Notes under the pieces: model-generated
Seen by the model: the letters and a program-made list of their open reading frames with translations, nothing else
What the model was told of the DNA's origin: nothing
Databases searched by the model: none
Assembly: GCA_015233135.1 (NCBI GenBank)
Contig: JADFYH010000005.1
Span: 1-64,000 of the forward strand
DNA length: 64,000 nucleotides
Direction of reading: 5' to 3'
Origin: Deltaproteobacteria bacterium
Lineage (GTDB): Bacteria > UBA10199 > JADFYH01
Shown: piece by piece, positions 1 through 8,406 of the stretch
How the letters are laid out: every line of letters begins with the position of its first letter
Numbering within the stretch: the stretch's first letter is position 1
Program-made: the position numbers and the translations under genes

Positions 1-50
1 CCGAAATCTTCCGCTAGTTCTATCCGAACGATCAGTTCGTAGCTGATCAT
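1..50 (-). CDS. 5' end of an unidentified gene, cut by window edge
   Basis: Only the first 16 codons are visible (ATG at 50, reading leftwards, beginning MISYELIVRIELAEDF). An AGGAG Shine-Dalgarno core lies about 8 nt before this ATG (complement of 59-63), which supports a true start. Too little is present to name a family. Confidence 0.4.
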   Translation of the reverse strand, partial: MISYELIVRIELAEDF

Positions 51-184
51 AGGCGAGGCTCCTTTCTTGTCCTTTTCAAACCAAGAAATCCTCGCCTTCT
101 TTTTATCTCTAAGCAAAATTAAACTTTTCTTACTTTTTGCTCTTTTTTACCCCCAGTAATTAAATGCATCCTTTTAATTAAAAC

Positions 185-213
185 TTAGCAACATTTTTGG
201 AAACCAGACGATA
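185..213 (+). promoter_or_regulatory. Candidate ECF-type promoter, shared with 44440-44468
   Basis: TTAGCAACA at 185 and CGATA at 209 recur with identical 24-nt spacing at 44440 and 44464. In both places they precede a gene for an envelope-type protein. An AAC-containing -35 and a CGA-containing -10 about 16 nt apart fit the general pattern of ECF sigma promoters. The assignment is inference from two sites. Confidence 0.35.
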
Positions 214-225
214 CCTGCTTAGGTT

Positions 226-1170
226 ATGAATATTTATGAATCCTTAGGCCTTTTGATTACTCGGGTTGTGTTAAGTGCGAATGAACAGCTGAACCCGCCT
301 CATTCCGTTCACTGCCAGGCTGCGCCACAGCAGAGCAGCAGCTTTTTTACTGATTTTTCCCAAAACAATAGGGCGTGGAATCTTGATTTGCGTGGGGATA
401 GGCAATCTCGCTTTTTTTGGGCTAATCCCGGGCGACTTTATTTGCAGGGGCGCTCCGTTTCGAATCCTTCTCCCGCGCTATCAGGGCCCAGTGGGGGAAG
501 CGAAATTGTGAGTCGAGATTCCTTTGGTTATGGGACTTACCGTTTTCGAGTACAATTTTCCGTTTGTGACCGTGAAATTCGAAATGAAAACCTGATCAAT
601 GGACTATTTGTTTATTTGAACGATGGAATGGACCACGATCAAAATCATCTTGTGGACAATCGCGAAATTGATTTCGAGTTTGCTTGCGACGAGCCCCATT
701 CCCTTTATCTCAGCTCCTGGACGGATTATAGCGATGAGACCCATCTGCGGAAAGTGACACGCAGAATTAATTTCGAAACAGGAGAAGTGGCACAAACGGC
801 AAGAGGCGGAGAAGGGGCTTATGGCCTTGGTTCTCGTTTTAGAGAAATCCGGTTTCGACATCCTGAACTTTCACTGAATACCCAATTCAACGAAATGGGA
901 TTTCGTTGGACGCCTTCACTTCTGAGTTTTTTTATTGTGCTTGGAGGGCGAGAAGTAAATTTGTGGAATGTAAGGGAGCAGACCTTAATTCCTCTAGCCC
1001 CTGCACAGCTGCATTTCAATTTATGGTTCCCCGCTCAACATTGGGATACAGGGCAAGCAGCCCAATTTCCTCGAGAGGACTCCAATTTGTTGTTGGATTG
1101 CTTCAGTTTCTCTGCTTTTATCGCTGCTGCTGAATTCCCTCATAATGCAGGCCTTTCCCCAGGCTATTGA
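226..1170 (+). CDS. GH16-like glucanase/lectin-fold protein
   Basis: A 314-residue protein. Around residues 99-155 it has FGYGTYRFRVQFS followed by REIDFEF, matching the glycoside hydrolase 16 active-site pattern E-x-D-x-E, where the outer two Glu act as nucleophile and acid/base. The rest is rich in beta-strand-like W/F/Y segments, as expected of a concanavalin-type sandwich. The N-terminus is only weakly hydrophobic, so a secretion signal is uncertain. No clear SD precedes ATG 226, and ATG 235 is an alternative. Its 3' end overlaps the convergent VWA gene by 53 bp. It probably acts on a beta-glucan or galactan; the substrate cannot be inferred. Confidence 0.7.
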   Translation: MNIYESLGLLITRVVLSANEQLNPPHSVHCQAAPQQSSSFFTDFSQNNRAWNLDLRGDRQSRFFWANPGRLYLQGRSVSNPSPALSGPSGGSEIVSRDSFGYGTYRFRVQFSVCDREIRNENLINGLFVYLNDGMDHDQNHLVDNREIDFEFACDEPHSLYLSSWTDYSDETHLRKVTRRINFETGEVAQTARGGEGAYGLGSRFREIRFRHPELSLNTQFNEMGFRWTPSLLSFFIVLGGREVNLWNVREQTLIPLAPAQLHFNLWFPAQHWDTGQAAQFPREDSNLLLDCFSFSAFIAAAEFPHNAGLSPGY

Positions 1171-2554
1171 GGCTTTCTGCGGGTTTGCCGCTTCCATAAG
1201 CCTTGTCCATGTCTGACTTTATTTTATCCGCTGCATTCATTTGACCCGCCAGTGCGCTAGAAGGCGCGGCAGCATTGGCTTCCGAGACCTTCGATTTGTA
1301 GTCTTGTATTACTTTGTAGGCCCCTTGTGGATTCCCCTCGGAGATTTTCTTGGCGCTTTCCTGGAGGGCTCGTCCGTAATTGTTTTTGGTCCAGCTGTCT
1401 TCATACACCTTTTTGTTGATGGATTCTTCGGCCTCGTAACGTTGTGAAGGGTGCAGGCAGGCCACGTAAAGATCGGAGTTTATAAGGGGAGTCTGATAAA
1501 AAATTCCCTGCACATAAAACGAGAGGGCCATGTTTCCGATGGGTCGTGAGGGATAGGTATAAGAGTTGGGCAGGCCGAGGCTGAGGTAAATCACTTTTTT
1601 CTGTCCGTTGTAGAGATGCCCGGGTTGAACGGTGTAATGATTTCCCTCACGGCTGATGGGGTATCCGGAGGCATCCAGCAGTGAAATATCGGGAGGTAAA
1701 TCGATTTGCAGCTGCAGGTTTGAGGCATAAATGGAAGAGGCCACCCGGAATTCTTCCGACAAAATATTGTACATGCCGCTGGGGTTTTGCAGATAGTGAT
1801 AGCTGCCCCGTCCATGATCGGCAAGGTTGGAGAGCAGGTATTCATTAAAATCCAGCCCCACTCCAATGCTCGAAAGTGAAAACATCCCCTGTTCCTGAGG
1901 TCCATAACCATAAACAGATTGGGGAGAAACCAGGTTGGCCAGGGCTTCAGGATTCACAATTCCGCGATTGGCGAGGCCATCCGAAATGAGCAGTATCCTC
2001 TCCGAACGGTAGGGGCTGTTGTTTTCGCGTATCATCTGAAGGGCCGAACTTAAGCCCGCGGAGATATTCGTATTCCCCCGGGGATTAATCGCCCAGATCT
2101 TTTGCTGGAGCTGGGCTTTTTCCACCGCAGAAACCGGGCTCAAATAATGATGAACCTCGGCCGTATCATCGAAGGAAACCAGTCCGAAGCGATCTTCGGG
2201 AGACAGCTGTTGCACCAGCGTTTGCAGGGCCTGGTGAGCATATTCCATTTTATTAGCAGCGCTCATGCTGCCGCTGCGATCCAGTACCACCACGAAATCG
2301 GTGGGCCTTCGCTGCGACACAAAGCCTCGTGAATATTCCGGTGCATCCAGATCGATTTGCAGATAGACGACGCCGTCTGATCCTTGCAGGATCTTGCTCT
2401 GCGAAAGCGAGGCCCTGGCCCTGATTTGCGGGGTTTCCTTTAGAATCGTGTTTGATGTCTCCCTCACCGTTTTTGCCCCCGCACTGCAAGCCGGCAAAAG
2501 CCCTTGGGTGATGAGGAGGGTGAAGAGGCTAATTTTTTTTAATATTTTTTTCAT
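1118..2554 (-). CDS. VWA-domain lipoprotein
   Basis: Start chosen at ATG 2554 (MKKILKK), which has an AAAGGA SD 8 nt upstream; an upstream start at 2599 would only lengthen the signal region. The signal peptide ends in a lipobox (LLPAC), predicting an outer-membrane or periplasmic lipoprotein of about 478 residues. A von Willebrand A domain follows, with the MIDAS motif DRSGSMS and later conserved Thr and Asp (ISDGLANRG). The C-terminal part resembles YfbK-type proteins (Ca-activated chloride-channel-like), with a long Ala/Ser-rich helix. It probably binds a partner through a metal ion; no specific role is evident. Its 3' end overlaps the convergent GH16-like gene. Confidence 0.8.
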   Translation of the reverse strand: MKKILKKISLFTLLITQGLLPACSAGAKTVRETSNTILKETPQIRARASLSQSKILQGSDGVVYLQIDLDAPEYSRGFVSQRRPTDFVVVLDRSGSMSAANKMEYAHQALQTLVQQLSPEDRFGLVSFDDTAEVHHYLSPVSAVEKAQLQQKIWAINPRGNTNISAGLSSALQMIRENNSPYRSERILLISDGLANRGIVNPEALANLVSPQSVYGYGPQEQGMFSLSSIGVGLDFNEYLLSNLADHGRGSYHYLQNPSGMYNILSEEFRVASSIYASNLQLQIDLPPDISLLDASGYPISREGNHYTVQPGHLYNGQKKVIYLSLGLPNSYTYPSRPIGNMALSFYVQGIFYQTPLINSDLYVACLHPSQRYEAEESINKKVYEDSWTKNNYGRALQESAKKISEGNPQGAYKVIQDYKSKVSEANAAAPSSALAGQMNAADKIKSDMDKAYGSGKPAESLNSLGKGLHYEGIQQQR

Positions 2555-2703
2555 GGTGTTTTCCTTTCTTGTTTTACACAATGCAGGAAGCCGTTTCAAA
2601 AAATGAGGCCTTTGATTGTAAAAAGAAGAGAGGGAGTTTTTACAAAGGTTTTACAAAGAGTGAGAATGGAGTTTGCTATATTTTGAGTGTATTTCCGCTT
2701 CCA

Positions 2704-2822
2704 CCCCCTCTTGGGCTAAGAGGGGGCAGGGGGAGTTACTGTGAAAGAAAAGTACCTTAATTAAATTGGAATCAAATTGTTCATAACGCCCCCCAACCCC
2801 CTCTTAGCTTAAGAGGGGGAGA
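2704..2822. repeat. REPIN-like doublet, CTTAGCTTAAG type
   Basis: Two palindromic units (2704-2737 and 2782-2821) with stems of the form CCCCCTCTTAG...CTAAGAGGGGG face each other. They are joined by a linker containing AAATTGGAATCAAATTG, related to the linkers at 25085-25125 and 61100-61130. The right unit ends just before the response-regulator gene and its SD. Confidence 0.7.
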
Positions 2823-2837
2823 TTAAGGATAATGCTT

Positions 2838-3557
2838 ATGAGAGCCGAAAAAAATAAAATCCTGATCGCCGAAGACGAAGCCAGCATACGCCTGGGTCTC
2901 ATTGATGTTTTCACCTATCACGGTTACGAAGTGACTGCGGTCGAAAATGGGGCAGAGGCCCTAAAACAGGCCCTTAGCGGAGCTTATCATCTGCTGCTTC
3001 TGGACGTGATGCTTCCTGAGGTGGATGGATTCAAGATTTGCGATGAGGTGCGAAAAAAAGACAGGGCCCAGCCCATCCTCCTGCTGACGGCAAAAGGGGA
3101 TGAAGAGGATATCCTCCAAGGGCTCAAGCTGGGGGCGGATGATTATGTCACCAAACCTTTTTCGGTGCGGGAGTTGCTGGCACGTTGTGAGTCGGTGCTA
3201 CGCCGGAGTCCTAAACTTCAGGTGGAAAAACAAAAAATTGTTTGGGGAGCTTTAACGCTGGATCCGCTCAATCTCACCCTGCAGACGCCGCAGGCAGAAC
3301 TCGAGCTCACGCGGCGAGAGGTGGATTTGCTGCGTTACCTCATGAAAAACACCGCGCGTCCGGTGTCTCGGCAGGAGTTGTTGAAAGAGGTTTGGGGTTA
3401 TCCCAATGCGCAGATGGATACGCGGACGGTGGATATTCATATTACGAAGTTGCGCAAGAAAATTGAGGTGGATGCAGAGAATCCAAAACTGATTATTACG
3501 GTGCGGGGGGAAGGATATAGGATGCCTCCATTCCCCTCTCTGCCATCTAAAAATTAA
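2838..3557 (+). CDS. OmpR/PhoB-family response regulator
   Basis: The N-terminal receiver domain (residues ~6-118) carries the acidic pair in AEDEAS, the phospho-acceptor Asp in LLLDVMLP, the Thr switch in LLTAKGD and the Lys in VTKPF. The C-terminal winged helix (~145-235) has the OmpR-type region RTVDIHITKLRKKIE. ATG 2838 is preferred over ATG 2832 because AAGGA lies 8 nt before it but only 2 nt before the earlier ATG. The sensor kinase follows at 3681, so this is a two-component pair with unknown stimulus. The upstream REPIN doublet leaves little room for a conventional promoter, so the promoter may lie beyond or within the repeat. Confidence 0.9.
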   Translation: MRAEKNKILIAEDEASIRLGLIDVFTYHGYEVTAVENGAEALKQALSGAYHLLLLDVMLPEVDGFKICDEVRKKDRAQPILLLTAKGDEEDILQGLKLGADDYVTKPFSVRELLARCESVLRRSPKLQVEKQKIVWGALTLDPLNLTLQTPQAELELTRREVDLLRYLMKNTARPVSRQELLKEVWGYPNAQMDTRTVDIHITKLRKKIEVDAENPKLIITVRGEGYRMPPFPSLPSKN

Positions 3558-3645
3558 AACTGCAGTTTTTGATGCAATTAGATCTCCCTCCCCTCCTGGG
3601 GGGAGGGAGCAAATCAGATAAATTTCGACTGCAGTTTTAAAATTT
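3556..3645. repeat. REP palindrome with ACTGCAGT flanks
   Basis: The central palindrome at 3584-3609 (CTCCCTCCCC/GGGGGGAGGGAG) is flanked on both sides by ACTGCAGTTTT (3558-3568 and 3628-3638). It sits between the response regulator and its kinase and could act as an intra-operon hairpin. Confidence 0.5.
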
Positions 3646-3680
3646 AGGATAAGGAAAAGTTAATTCCCCTCTCCCTTGAT

Positions 3681-5603
3681 ATGAAAAAACTCCGCCTCCA
3701 ATTTTTTGCCTTCTTTTTGTTGCTGCAGCTGGGCCTCCTCTTTCTGCTTTTGAATTCCTATCGTCAGATGGGCATCGAAGAAAAGAGTTTGTGGGAATCC
3801 GAAAGTACGAAGGTCTACAACCAGATGCAGGCGCAGATGAGCGATTTGCTGAATCTGGAGGACGCGCGTTCCTTTAAGGAATATCGTTTTTTTGGTGCGT
3901 CCGCCTTGTCCAATCTGGGTTATCCCAAAGGCTGGGTTGGCTATTTTCAGGTGGATCCCGATGGAAGTTTCAGCACGCCTTATCTCCCCGCTTCGGAGGA
4001 GGCGAAGGCCTTGCCGGATTATTCCCTGCGCCTCAATAAACAAAAGGAGATTGAAAAAAGCACCTCGGACTTTCGAAAGGGAATGAAGGGCGCCTTTGCC
4101 GATCGTTCGGTGAAGGGCGAAGGTAAACCGAAAGCAAGGGTCCTTCCCAATATCTATCCCAATCCGATCCGCAGAAAACAGCTGGAGAGCGCTGCTCCTG
4201 CTCCCTCGGCAATTCAGGGAGCAATGAAGGATAACGATAAGAAACTGGATTTTGCCCCTGCAGAGCTTGAGTCGCAAGTGGCCAGGCGCCAAGAGGCGGT
4301 GCCTGCGGGCTCTGTGAAGACTTTTGAGCAAAATTTTGTAGAATCCAAAAAGCCGATGCCATTAAAGTCGTTGCCCCTGGAAAAACCAAAACCACAAGTG
4401 TTTTTGGGTGATGTAGGCGGGAAAGTGGCTGCAACTGGGCAAGGGCTGGCCGAGGCAACGCCTCTTCGTGAAAAGGCCCCTTCCTCCGTGGTTTGGCTCG
4501 ACCCCTTTCAGGCCAAGGTTTCGGGGGCCTCTCTCATTTTCTTTCGTCGGGTTTGGGTAGAAGAAAAAATGTATCTGCAGGGTTTTGTGCTGCAGGCCCA
4601 GCCCTTTTTTGAAGCGCTGATGCAAGGCAGTTTTGACAATTCCGATCTGCCGCGATTTTCCGGCGCTCGCTGGATGTATGAGAAACAGCCGCTTGCGCAG
4701 TATGGTCGTGTGGAGGCCGCTGCCAATCCGCAGAACATCCTCTATTCACACCCCATGGATTATCCCCTCGCCTCTATTCGCTGGGAAATCCTCGGGAGAT
4801 CCTGGCCGCAAATTTCCACGCGTCTTTACCTGAATCTTTTTTCGGGGGGATTGTTTTTGTTTGCCACCCTGGGCCTGTTCTGGATTTACCGTTCTTCGTC
4901 CGAGCACATCCGCCTCTCCCAAAAAAGGCAGGATTTTGTCGCCGCCGTCAGCCACGAACTCAAGACGCCTCTCACGTCCATCCGTATGTACAGCGAAATG
5001 CTGGAAGACGGTTGGGTGAAAGATGAAAGTAAACAGCAGGAGTATTACCGCAACATTCACCAGGAAAGCGAGCGCCTGTCGCGTCTCATCGAAAACGTCT
5101 TGCAGATGGCCCGGCTTGAGAAGCAGACCTGTCCCCTCAACCTCATCCGCCAAAGCCCGCTACAGGACTTGCAGGCCTGGGAAAGGCAATTTGCCGAACT
5201 GGCGGCCCGCGAAGGTTTTGTTTTTCGTTTGAATATAGAAGGGGAGCTTCCTGCCATCCAATACGAGCCCGAGGCCCTCAAAGAGGTGCTGCTGATTCTG
5301 CTGGAAAACAGCATCAAATTCTCCCGCGCCTCCGCCGGGAAAAATCTCAGTTTGCAGGTCAAAGGCGGCCCATCCTTTCTGCAGCTGATTTGGAGAGACC
5401 AAGGCCCGGGCGTGCCGGCCAGGGAACTGAAGCAGATTTTCGAAAAATTTTACCGCGTTGAAAACGAACTCACCCGCAAAACCAAGGGCACCGGCATCGG
5501 CCTGGCTATTGCGCAAGCCACGGTGCAAGCCATGGGTGCCAAGATTGAGGCCAGAAATGCCGAAGGGGGAGGGCTGGAGATTGAGATTCGCTGGGGAGGG
5601 TGA
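3681..5603 (+). CDS. Membrane sensor histidine kinase
   Basis: A 640-residue kinase with a TM helix at ~8-27, a large periplasmic domain (~28-385) and a second TM helix at ~386-404. The cytoplasmic part carries the H-box SHELKTPLTSIRMYSEML (phospho-His near residue 425), N-box LLENSIKFS, G1 DQGPGVP, F-box FEKFYR and G2 KGTGIGLAIAQ, so DHp and HATPase_c domains are complete. The periplasmic region is unusually long and rich in Lys, Pro and Ala, with no sensor family I recognise. Partner of the regulator at 2838. The last codons (Trp-Gly-Gly-stop) lie in a G-rich stretch resembling a REP half-site. Confidence 0.88.
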   Translation: MKKLRLQFFAFFLLLQLGLLFLLLNSYRQMGIEEKSLWESESTKVYNQMQAQMSDLLNLEDARSFKEYRFFGASALSNLGYPKGWVGYFQVDPDGSFSTPYLPASEEAKALPDYSLRLNKQKEIEKSTSDFRKGMKGAFADRSVKGEGKPKARVLPNIYPNPIRRKQLESAAPAPSAIQGAMKDNDKKLDFAPAELESQVARRQEAVPAGSVKTFEQNFVESKKPMPLKSLPLEKPKPQVFLGDVGGKVAATGQGLAEATPLREKAPSSVVWLDPFQAKVSGASLIFFRRVWVEEKMYLQGFVLQAQPFFEALMQGSFDNSDLPRFSGARWMYEKQPLAQYGRVEAAANPQNILYSHPMDYPLASIRWEILGRSWPQISTRLYLNLFSGGLFLFATLGLFWIYRSSSEHIRLSQKRQDFVAAVSHELKTPLTSIRMYSEMLEDGWVKDESKQQEYYRNIHQESERLSRLIENVLQMARLEKQTCPLNLIRQSPLQDLQAWERQFAELAAREGFVFRLNIEGELPAIQYEPEALKEVLLILLENSIKFSRASAGKNLSLQVKGGPSFLQLIWRDQGPGVPARELKQIFEKFYRVENELTRKTKGTGIGLAIAQATVQAMGAKIEARNAEGGGLEIEIRWGG

Positions 5604-5659
5604 GGGGGATAAAATAAAAATTCCCTATATTTCAAATTAAAAGTGAACTAAAGACGATT

Positions 5660-6070
5660 CCCCTCTCCCCTTGGGGGAGAGGGCAGGGTGAGGGGAAAAA
5701 TGAGTAAATTGATTTGTCTTTCAAAATCTCTCAGGAAAAACTCAACTCATACAGAAAACGATCTCTGGTATTATTTAAGATCGAGGCGATTAAATGGATT
5801 GAAATTTAGAAGACAGCATCCTCTTGGACCATACATTGTAGATTTTGTATGTCTTGAGAAGCTCATTGTTATTGAATTGGACGGTGGGCAACATGCTGCA
5901 GCTCAAAATAAAGATAAGAAACGAGATGAATGGTTGAAAGCAGAAGGATACCAACGTATTACATTTTTGGAACTCTGAATTTTATGAAAATCGTGAAGGG
6001 GTGTTGAGTCAAATTTTAGCAGCAAGTGAATGAACCCCTCACCCTGCCCTCTCCCACAAGGGGAGAGGGG
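5660..6070. mobile_element. DUF559 nuclease element with 36-bp terminal inverted repeats
   Basis: Positions 5660-5695 and 6035-6070 are inverted copies of the same 36-bp palindrome-containing unit, differing at one base. Between them lies only the DUF559 gene. Its SD (GAGGGG) and a possible GTG start lie inside the left repeat, and its TGA stop is 1 nt before the right repeat. The trinucleotide ATT directly abuts both outer ends and may be a target duplication. The unit belongs to the REP family dispersed in this window. Reading it as a mobile element is inference. Confidence 0.65.
5700..6033 (+). pseudogene. DUF559 (Vsr-like PD-(D/E)XK) nuclease, frameshifted
   Basis: The translation matches the DUF559 family: an N-terminal E-x-x-LWYYLRSRRLNG helix, KFRRQHPLGPYIVDF, then IVIELDGGQH. 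The Asp of VDF and the Glu/Asp of IELDG form the PD-(D/E)XK core. The frame breaks in a T5 run near 5959-5965. With four Ts it continues as FWNSEFYENREGVLSQ to a TGA at 6031-6033, giving the normal family length (~110 aa). The gene is therefore disrupted by one extra T, unless slippage or a sequence error is involved. ATG 5700 has the repeat-borne GAGGGG 5 nt upstream; GTG 5688 is the alternative. Confidence 0.75.
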
Positions 6071-6114
6071 ATTATTAAAAGTCCACTTTTAAAATTTAGC
6101 AATTCAACAAAAAT

Positions 6115-6169
6115 AAGTATGTTCGATTTTAACAAATACTTGCAAAAAATCGACATACTTACCTACAAT
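6115..6169 (+). promoter_or_regulatory. Promoter with inverted-repeat operator for the ATPase gene
   Basis: The arms at 6115-6130 and 6146-6160 are inverted copies (AAGTATGT...CGATTTT). A -35 TTGCAA at 6140 and a -10 TACAAT at 6164 (18-bp spacer) straddle the right arm. The -10 ends 5 nt before ATG 6175, so the transcript would be leaderless or nearly so. Confidence 0.5.
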
Positions 6170-6174
6170 GTTTT

Positions 6175-7341
6175 ATGCCTCACCAACGCGCCAGACATGT
6201 CCTTCCTCTCCTCTTGAAACGCCTTAAATTGTGGCCTGTGCTGGGAATTCTGGGCGCTCGCCAGGTGGGTAAAAGCACCCTGTTGCGTGACCAGCTTGCA
6301 ACCCATATTGAGGCCCTCTATCAAACCATGGACAACAAAGAGTTGCGCAGTCAGGCTGAAAAACGGCCCAATTATTTTCTGGATAGGGAAGTGGAAAAAA
6401 CGCTCATTATTGACGAAGTCCAAAAAGCCCCCGATCTGTTTGATGCGATCAAGGTACGGGTGGATGAAAAACGCAGACCGGGTCGTTTTCTGTTGTCAGG
6501 ATCCACCGAGTTTTCGCAGAAAACGGGCATTCGGGAATCGCTGACGGGACGCATTGGCATCTTCAGGCTTTACCCGCTTACCCTGGCAGAAAGTGAAGAA
6601 AAAAAGTTTTCGAACCCCTGGGTGAGTGGGCATTTTTCAAGCCCTGCTGTTCCGTTTAAAAATCTTCAGCGAAGAATGCATCAGGGAGGAATGCCCGGGA
6701 TTTGTTTTTTAAGAAGTGAAGAAGAAAGGCGTGCTGCTTTTGATTCGTGGCTTGAAACCACCTGTTATCGGGATATTCAGCAAATTCGGGGGGCGAAAAT
6801 CAGCGGGGATCTGGCGATGGAAATTTTGTCCATCCTTCCCCAGCTTGAGGAACCCACGCTGGCTGAGATTTCGCTGGCCTTAAGAGTGGATTCCAGAAAA
6901 ATAAAAAATCATCTGGATGCACTGGAGAGTGTTTTTGTGCTGAACCGACTGAACGCCCACCGACTCGGAACAGGCAAGGCACAGTATTATCTTTTCGATT
7001 CGGGTCTCTGTTATCATTTGGGGGGAAGCCCTCGTCTGTTGCTCAAAACCTGGCTCTTCAATGAATGTCTTGCCCAGTTTGAATATAGCGGAGTGAAGGT
7101 GAAGGTTTGCCATTATCGATCCTCCCGAAAATCCAGCATCGATTGGGTGCTGGAACGGGAAAGGCAAAGGAGCGCCTATATTTTAACTGAAGAACAGGCT
7201 CCGGGAACCTATGTGTTTCGTGCTGCAGAGGCCTTTCTCAAAAAAGCCCCCCAGACAAAGGTGTTTGTGCTGGCCCCGGTGGATAAACCTTATCCGGAAA
7301 CAAAAAATATCCAGGTGCTTCCCTATGGAGGCCTGGGGTAA
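6175..7341 (+). CDS. AAA_14/DUF4143 orphan ATPase
   Basis: A 388-residue protein with Walker A GARQVGKSTLL near residue 27, a Walker-B-like TLIIDEVQKAPD and the sensor-like FLLSGSTEF typical of AAA_14. A DUF4143 C-terminal half has winged-helix and restriction-nuclease-like parts. Such ATPases are common, horizontally mobile genes of unknown role in bacteria and archaea. The start is fixed by the Walker A spacing; no SD is present, which fits the leaderless promoter just upstream. The gene is bordered by the DUF559 element on the left and REP/MITE elements on the right, so it lies in an accessory patch. A broken relative lies at 34121-34815. Confidence 0.82.
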   Translation: MPHQRARHVLPLLLKRLKLWPVLGILGARQVGKSTLLRDQLATHIEALYQTMDNKELRSQAEKRPNYFLDREVEKTLIIDEVQKAPDLFDAIKVRVDEKRRPGRFLLSGSTEFSQKTGIRESLTGRIGIFRLYPLTLAESEEKKFSNPWVSGHFSSPAVPFKNLQRRMHQGGMPGICFLRSEEERRAAFDSWLETTCYRDIQQIRGAKISGDLAMEILSILPQLEEPTLAEISLALRVDSRKIKNHLDALESVFVLNRLNAHRLGTGKAQYYLFDSGLCYHLGGSPRLLLKTWLFNECLAQFEYSGVKVKVCHYRSSRKSSIDWVLERERQRSAYILTEEQAPGTYVFRAAEAFLKKAPQTKVFVLAPVDKPYPETKNIQVLPYGGLG

Positions 7342-7376
7342 ATCACCTAAATCCGTCAGTAGATGGATTTAGCAAT

Positions 7377-7402
7377 CCCCCCTCTCGAAGGGAGAGAGCC
7401 CC
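7377..7402. repeat. Single REP palindrome
   Basis: The short hairpin CCCCCCTCTCGAAGGGAGAG starts at 7377, about 35 bp after the ATPase stop. It belongs to the same family as the other CTCTCCC/GGGAGAG palindromes. Confidence 0.55.
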
Positions 7403-7435
7403 ATTCTATAGTTTTTTCCAAGATGTAAAAAAGCA

Positions 7436-7468
7436 ATGCAAAATTACATTAGTGATGTAATTTTGCAT
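7436..7468. promoter_or_regulatory. Perfect 14-bp inverted repeat, 5-nt spacer
   Basis: ATGCAAAATTACAT and ATGTAATTTTGCAT are separated by TAGTG. The same geometry (long perfect arms, 5-nt spacer) occurs over the start of the other ATPase gene at 36418-36456. No gene starts here now. It may be an orphan operator left by a lost ATPase gene, or a hairpin. Confidence 0.4.
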
Positions 7469-7499
7469 TTATCGTTCACCTTGCGCGATATTTGTAATA

Positions 7500-7709
7500 A
7501 CTTGAGTTCCGCAGATTTTAAAAATGAAAACTGATTCAAAGTCCTCTCTCCCTTGAGGGGAGAGAGTCAGAGAGAGGGTGATCCTGAGTGCACTAGAAAG
7601 ACCCCTCACCCTAACCCTCTCCCTCAAGGGGAGAGGGGAAATGCTTTTCAGATAAGCATTTGCCAAGAATTAGCAAAAAAATGATTCTTAAAATCTGCGG
7701 AACTCAAGT
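7500..7709. mobile_element. MITE-like element enclosing a REP doublet
   Basis: Perfect 22-bp terminal inverted repeats (7500-7521 and 7688-7709, beginning ACTTGAGTTCCGCAG) are flanked by the 4-bp direct repeat AATA (7496-7499 and 7710-7713). Inside lie two opposed REP units (7542-7580 and 7601-7638). There is no coding capacity, so any movement would need a transposase in trans. Terminal repeats plus target duplication fit a miniature transposable element. Confidence 0.6.
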
Positions 7710-7731
7710 AATAACTTGGTTACACAACAAT

Positions 7732-7757
7732 CCCCTCTCCACTTGGGGGAGAGGGGA
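7732..7757. repeat. Single REP palindrome; rest of 7758-8055 gene-free
   Basis: A CCCCTCTCC/GGAGAGGGG hairpin starts here. The following ~300 bp up to the lipoprotein contain AT-rich tracts, a T-rich run near 7950-7965 and another G/C-rich palindrome at 8013-8036, but no coding sequence that I can support. Confidence 0.5.
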
Positions 7758-8055
7758 AGGACTAAATATCCCTTCACCAATTTCCTCCACCCCTTAACAA
7801 CGGTTAACAATTCCAGGCAGTTCTAGGCAAAAATTTCCTACCTTCTCAAATTCAAAAAGGAAAAATTTTCCATTTTTTCTTTACCCGTTTCCCCTCTGAC
7901 ATTTTCCAAGCAAAAATAATTTTTATTTTTTAGATACTTATTAAACGACAGTTTTTTTTTTTTTGGTATTATTTTTGCTTACTTAAACAGAGAAATTTTT
8001 TTTAATAAAAAACTCCCTCCCCCTCGACAGGGGAGGAGAATACGGGAGGGCTGCC

Positions 8056-8370
8056 TTGAAAAAGCAATATCTTGGTTTACTTGCAATCTCCATTTTGTCC
8101 TTTAGTGCCTGCGGGTCTGGGTCTTCTACCAGCAGCGATACTTCCGGTACGGGGACGGGCACGGTGACTGTATCTCCTGCTTCGCCTACTGCGGCAGGGG
8201 CTGCCACGGTTTCTTCTTCCACCAATTTTCGGGCAGTGAGTTTGGGTTCTTCCACCGCCCTTCAAGGCGTTCAGCAAAGCGCCCATTATCGGCAAATCGA
8301 TCCCTCTATAGAAATGAATAAAGAGCGTGTGCAAGGCACGACCGCGACGACGACTACGAATCATAAATAA
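8056..8370 (+). CDS. Small Ser/Thr-rich lipoprotein
   Basis: A 104-residue protein starting at TTG 8056, with GGGAGGG 5 nt upstream; the SD lies at the end of a REP-like stretch. The signal peptide ends in the lipobox LSFSAC, followed by a low-complexity Ser/Thr/Gly/Ala region and no recognisable domain. It lies 36 bp before the large surface protein on the same strand, so the two are probably co-transcribed; it may be a small partner or anchoring lipoprotein. No homolog family is recognised. Confidence 0.6.
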   Translation: MKKQYLGLLAISILSFSACGSGSSTSSDTSGTGTGTVTVSPASPTAAGAATVSSSTNFRAVSLGSSTALQGVQQSAHYRQIDPSIEMNKERVQGTTATTTTNHK

Positions 8371-8406
8371 AAATTTTTATTAACAAACCAAGCCGAGGAG
8401 AAAAAA

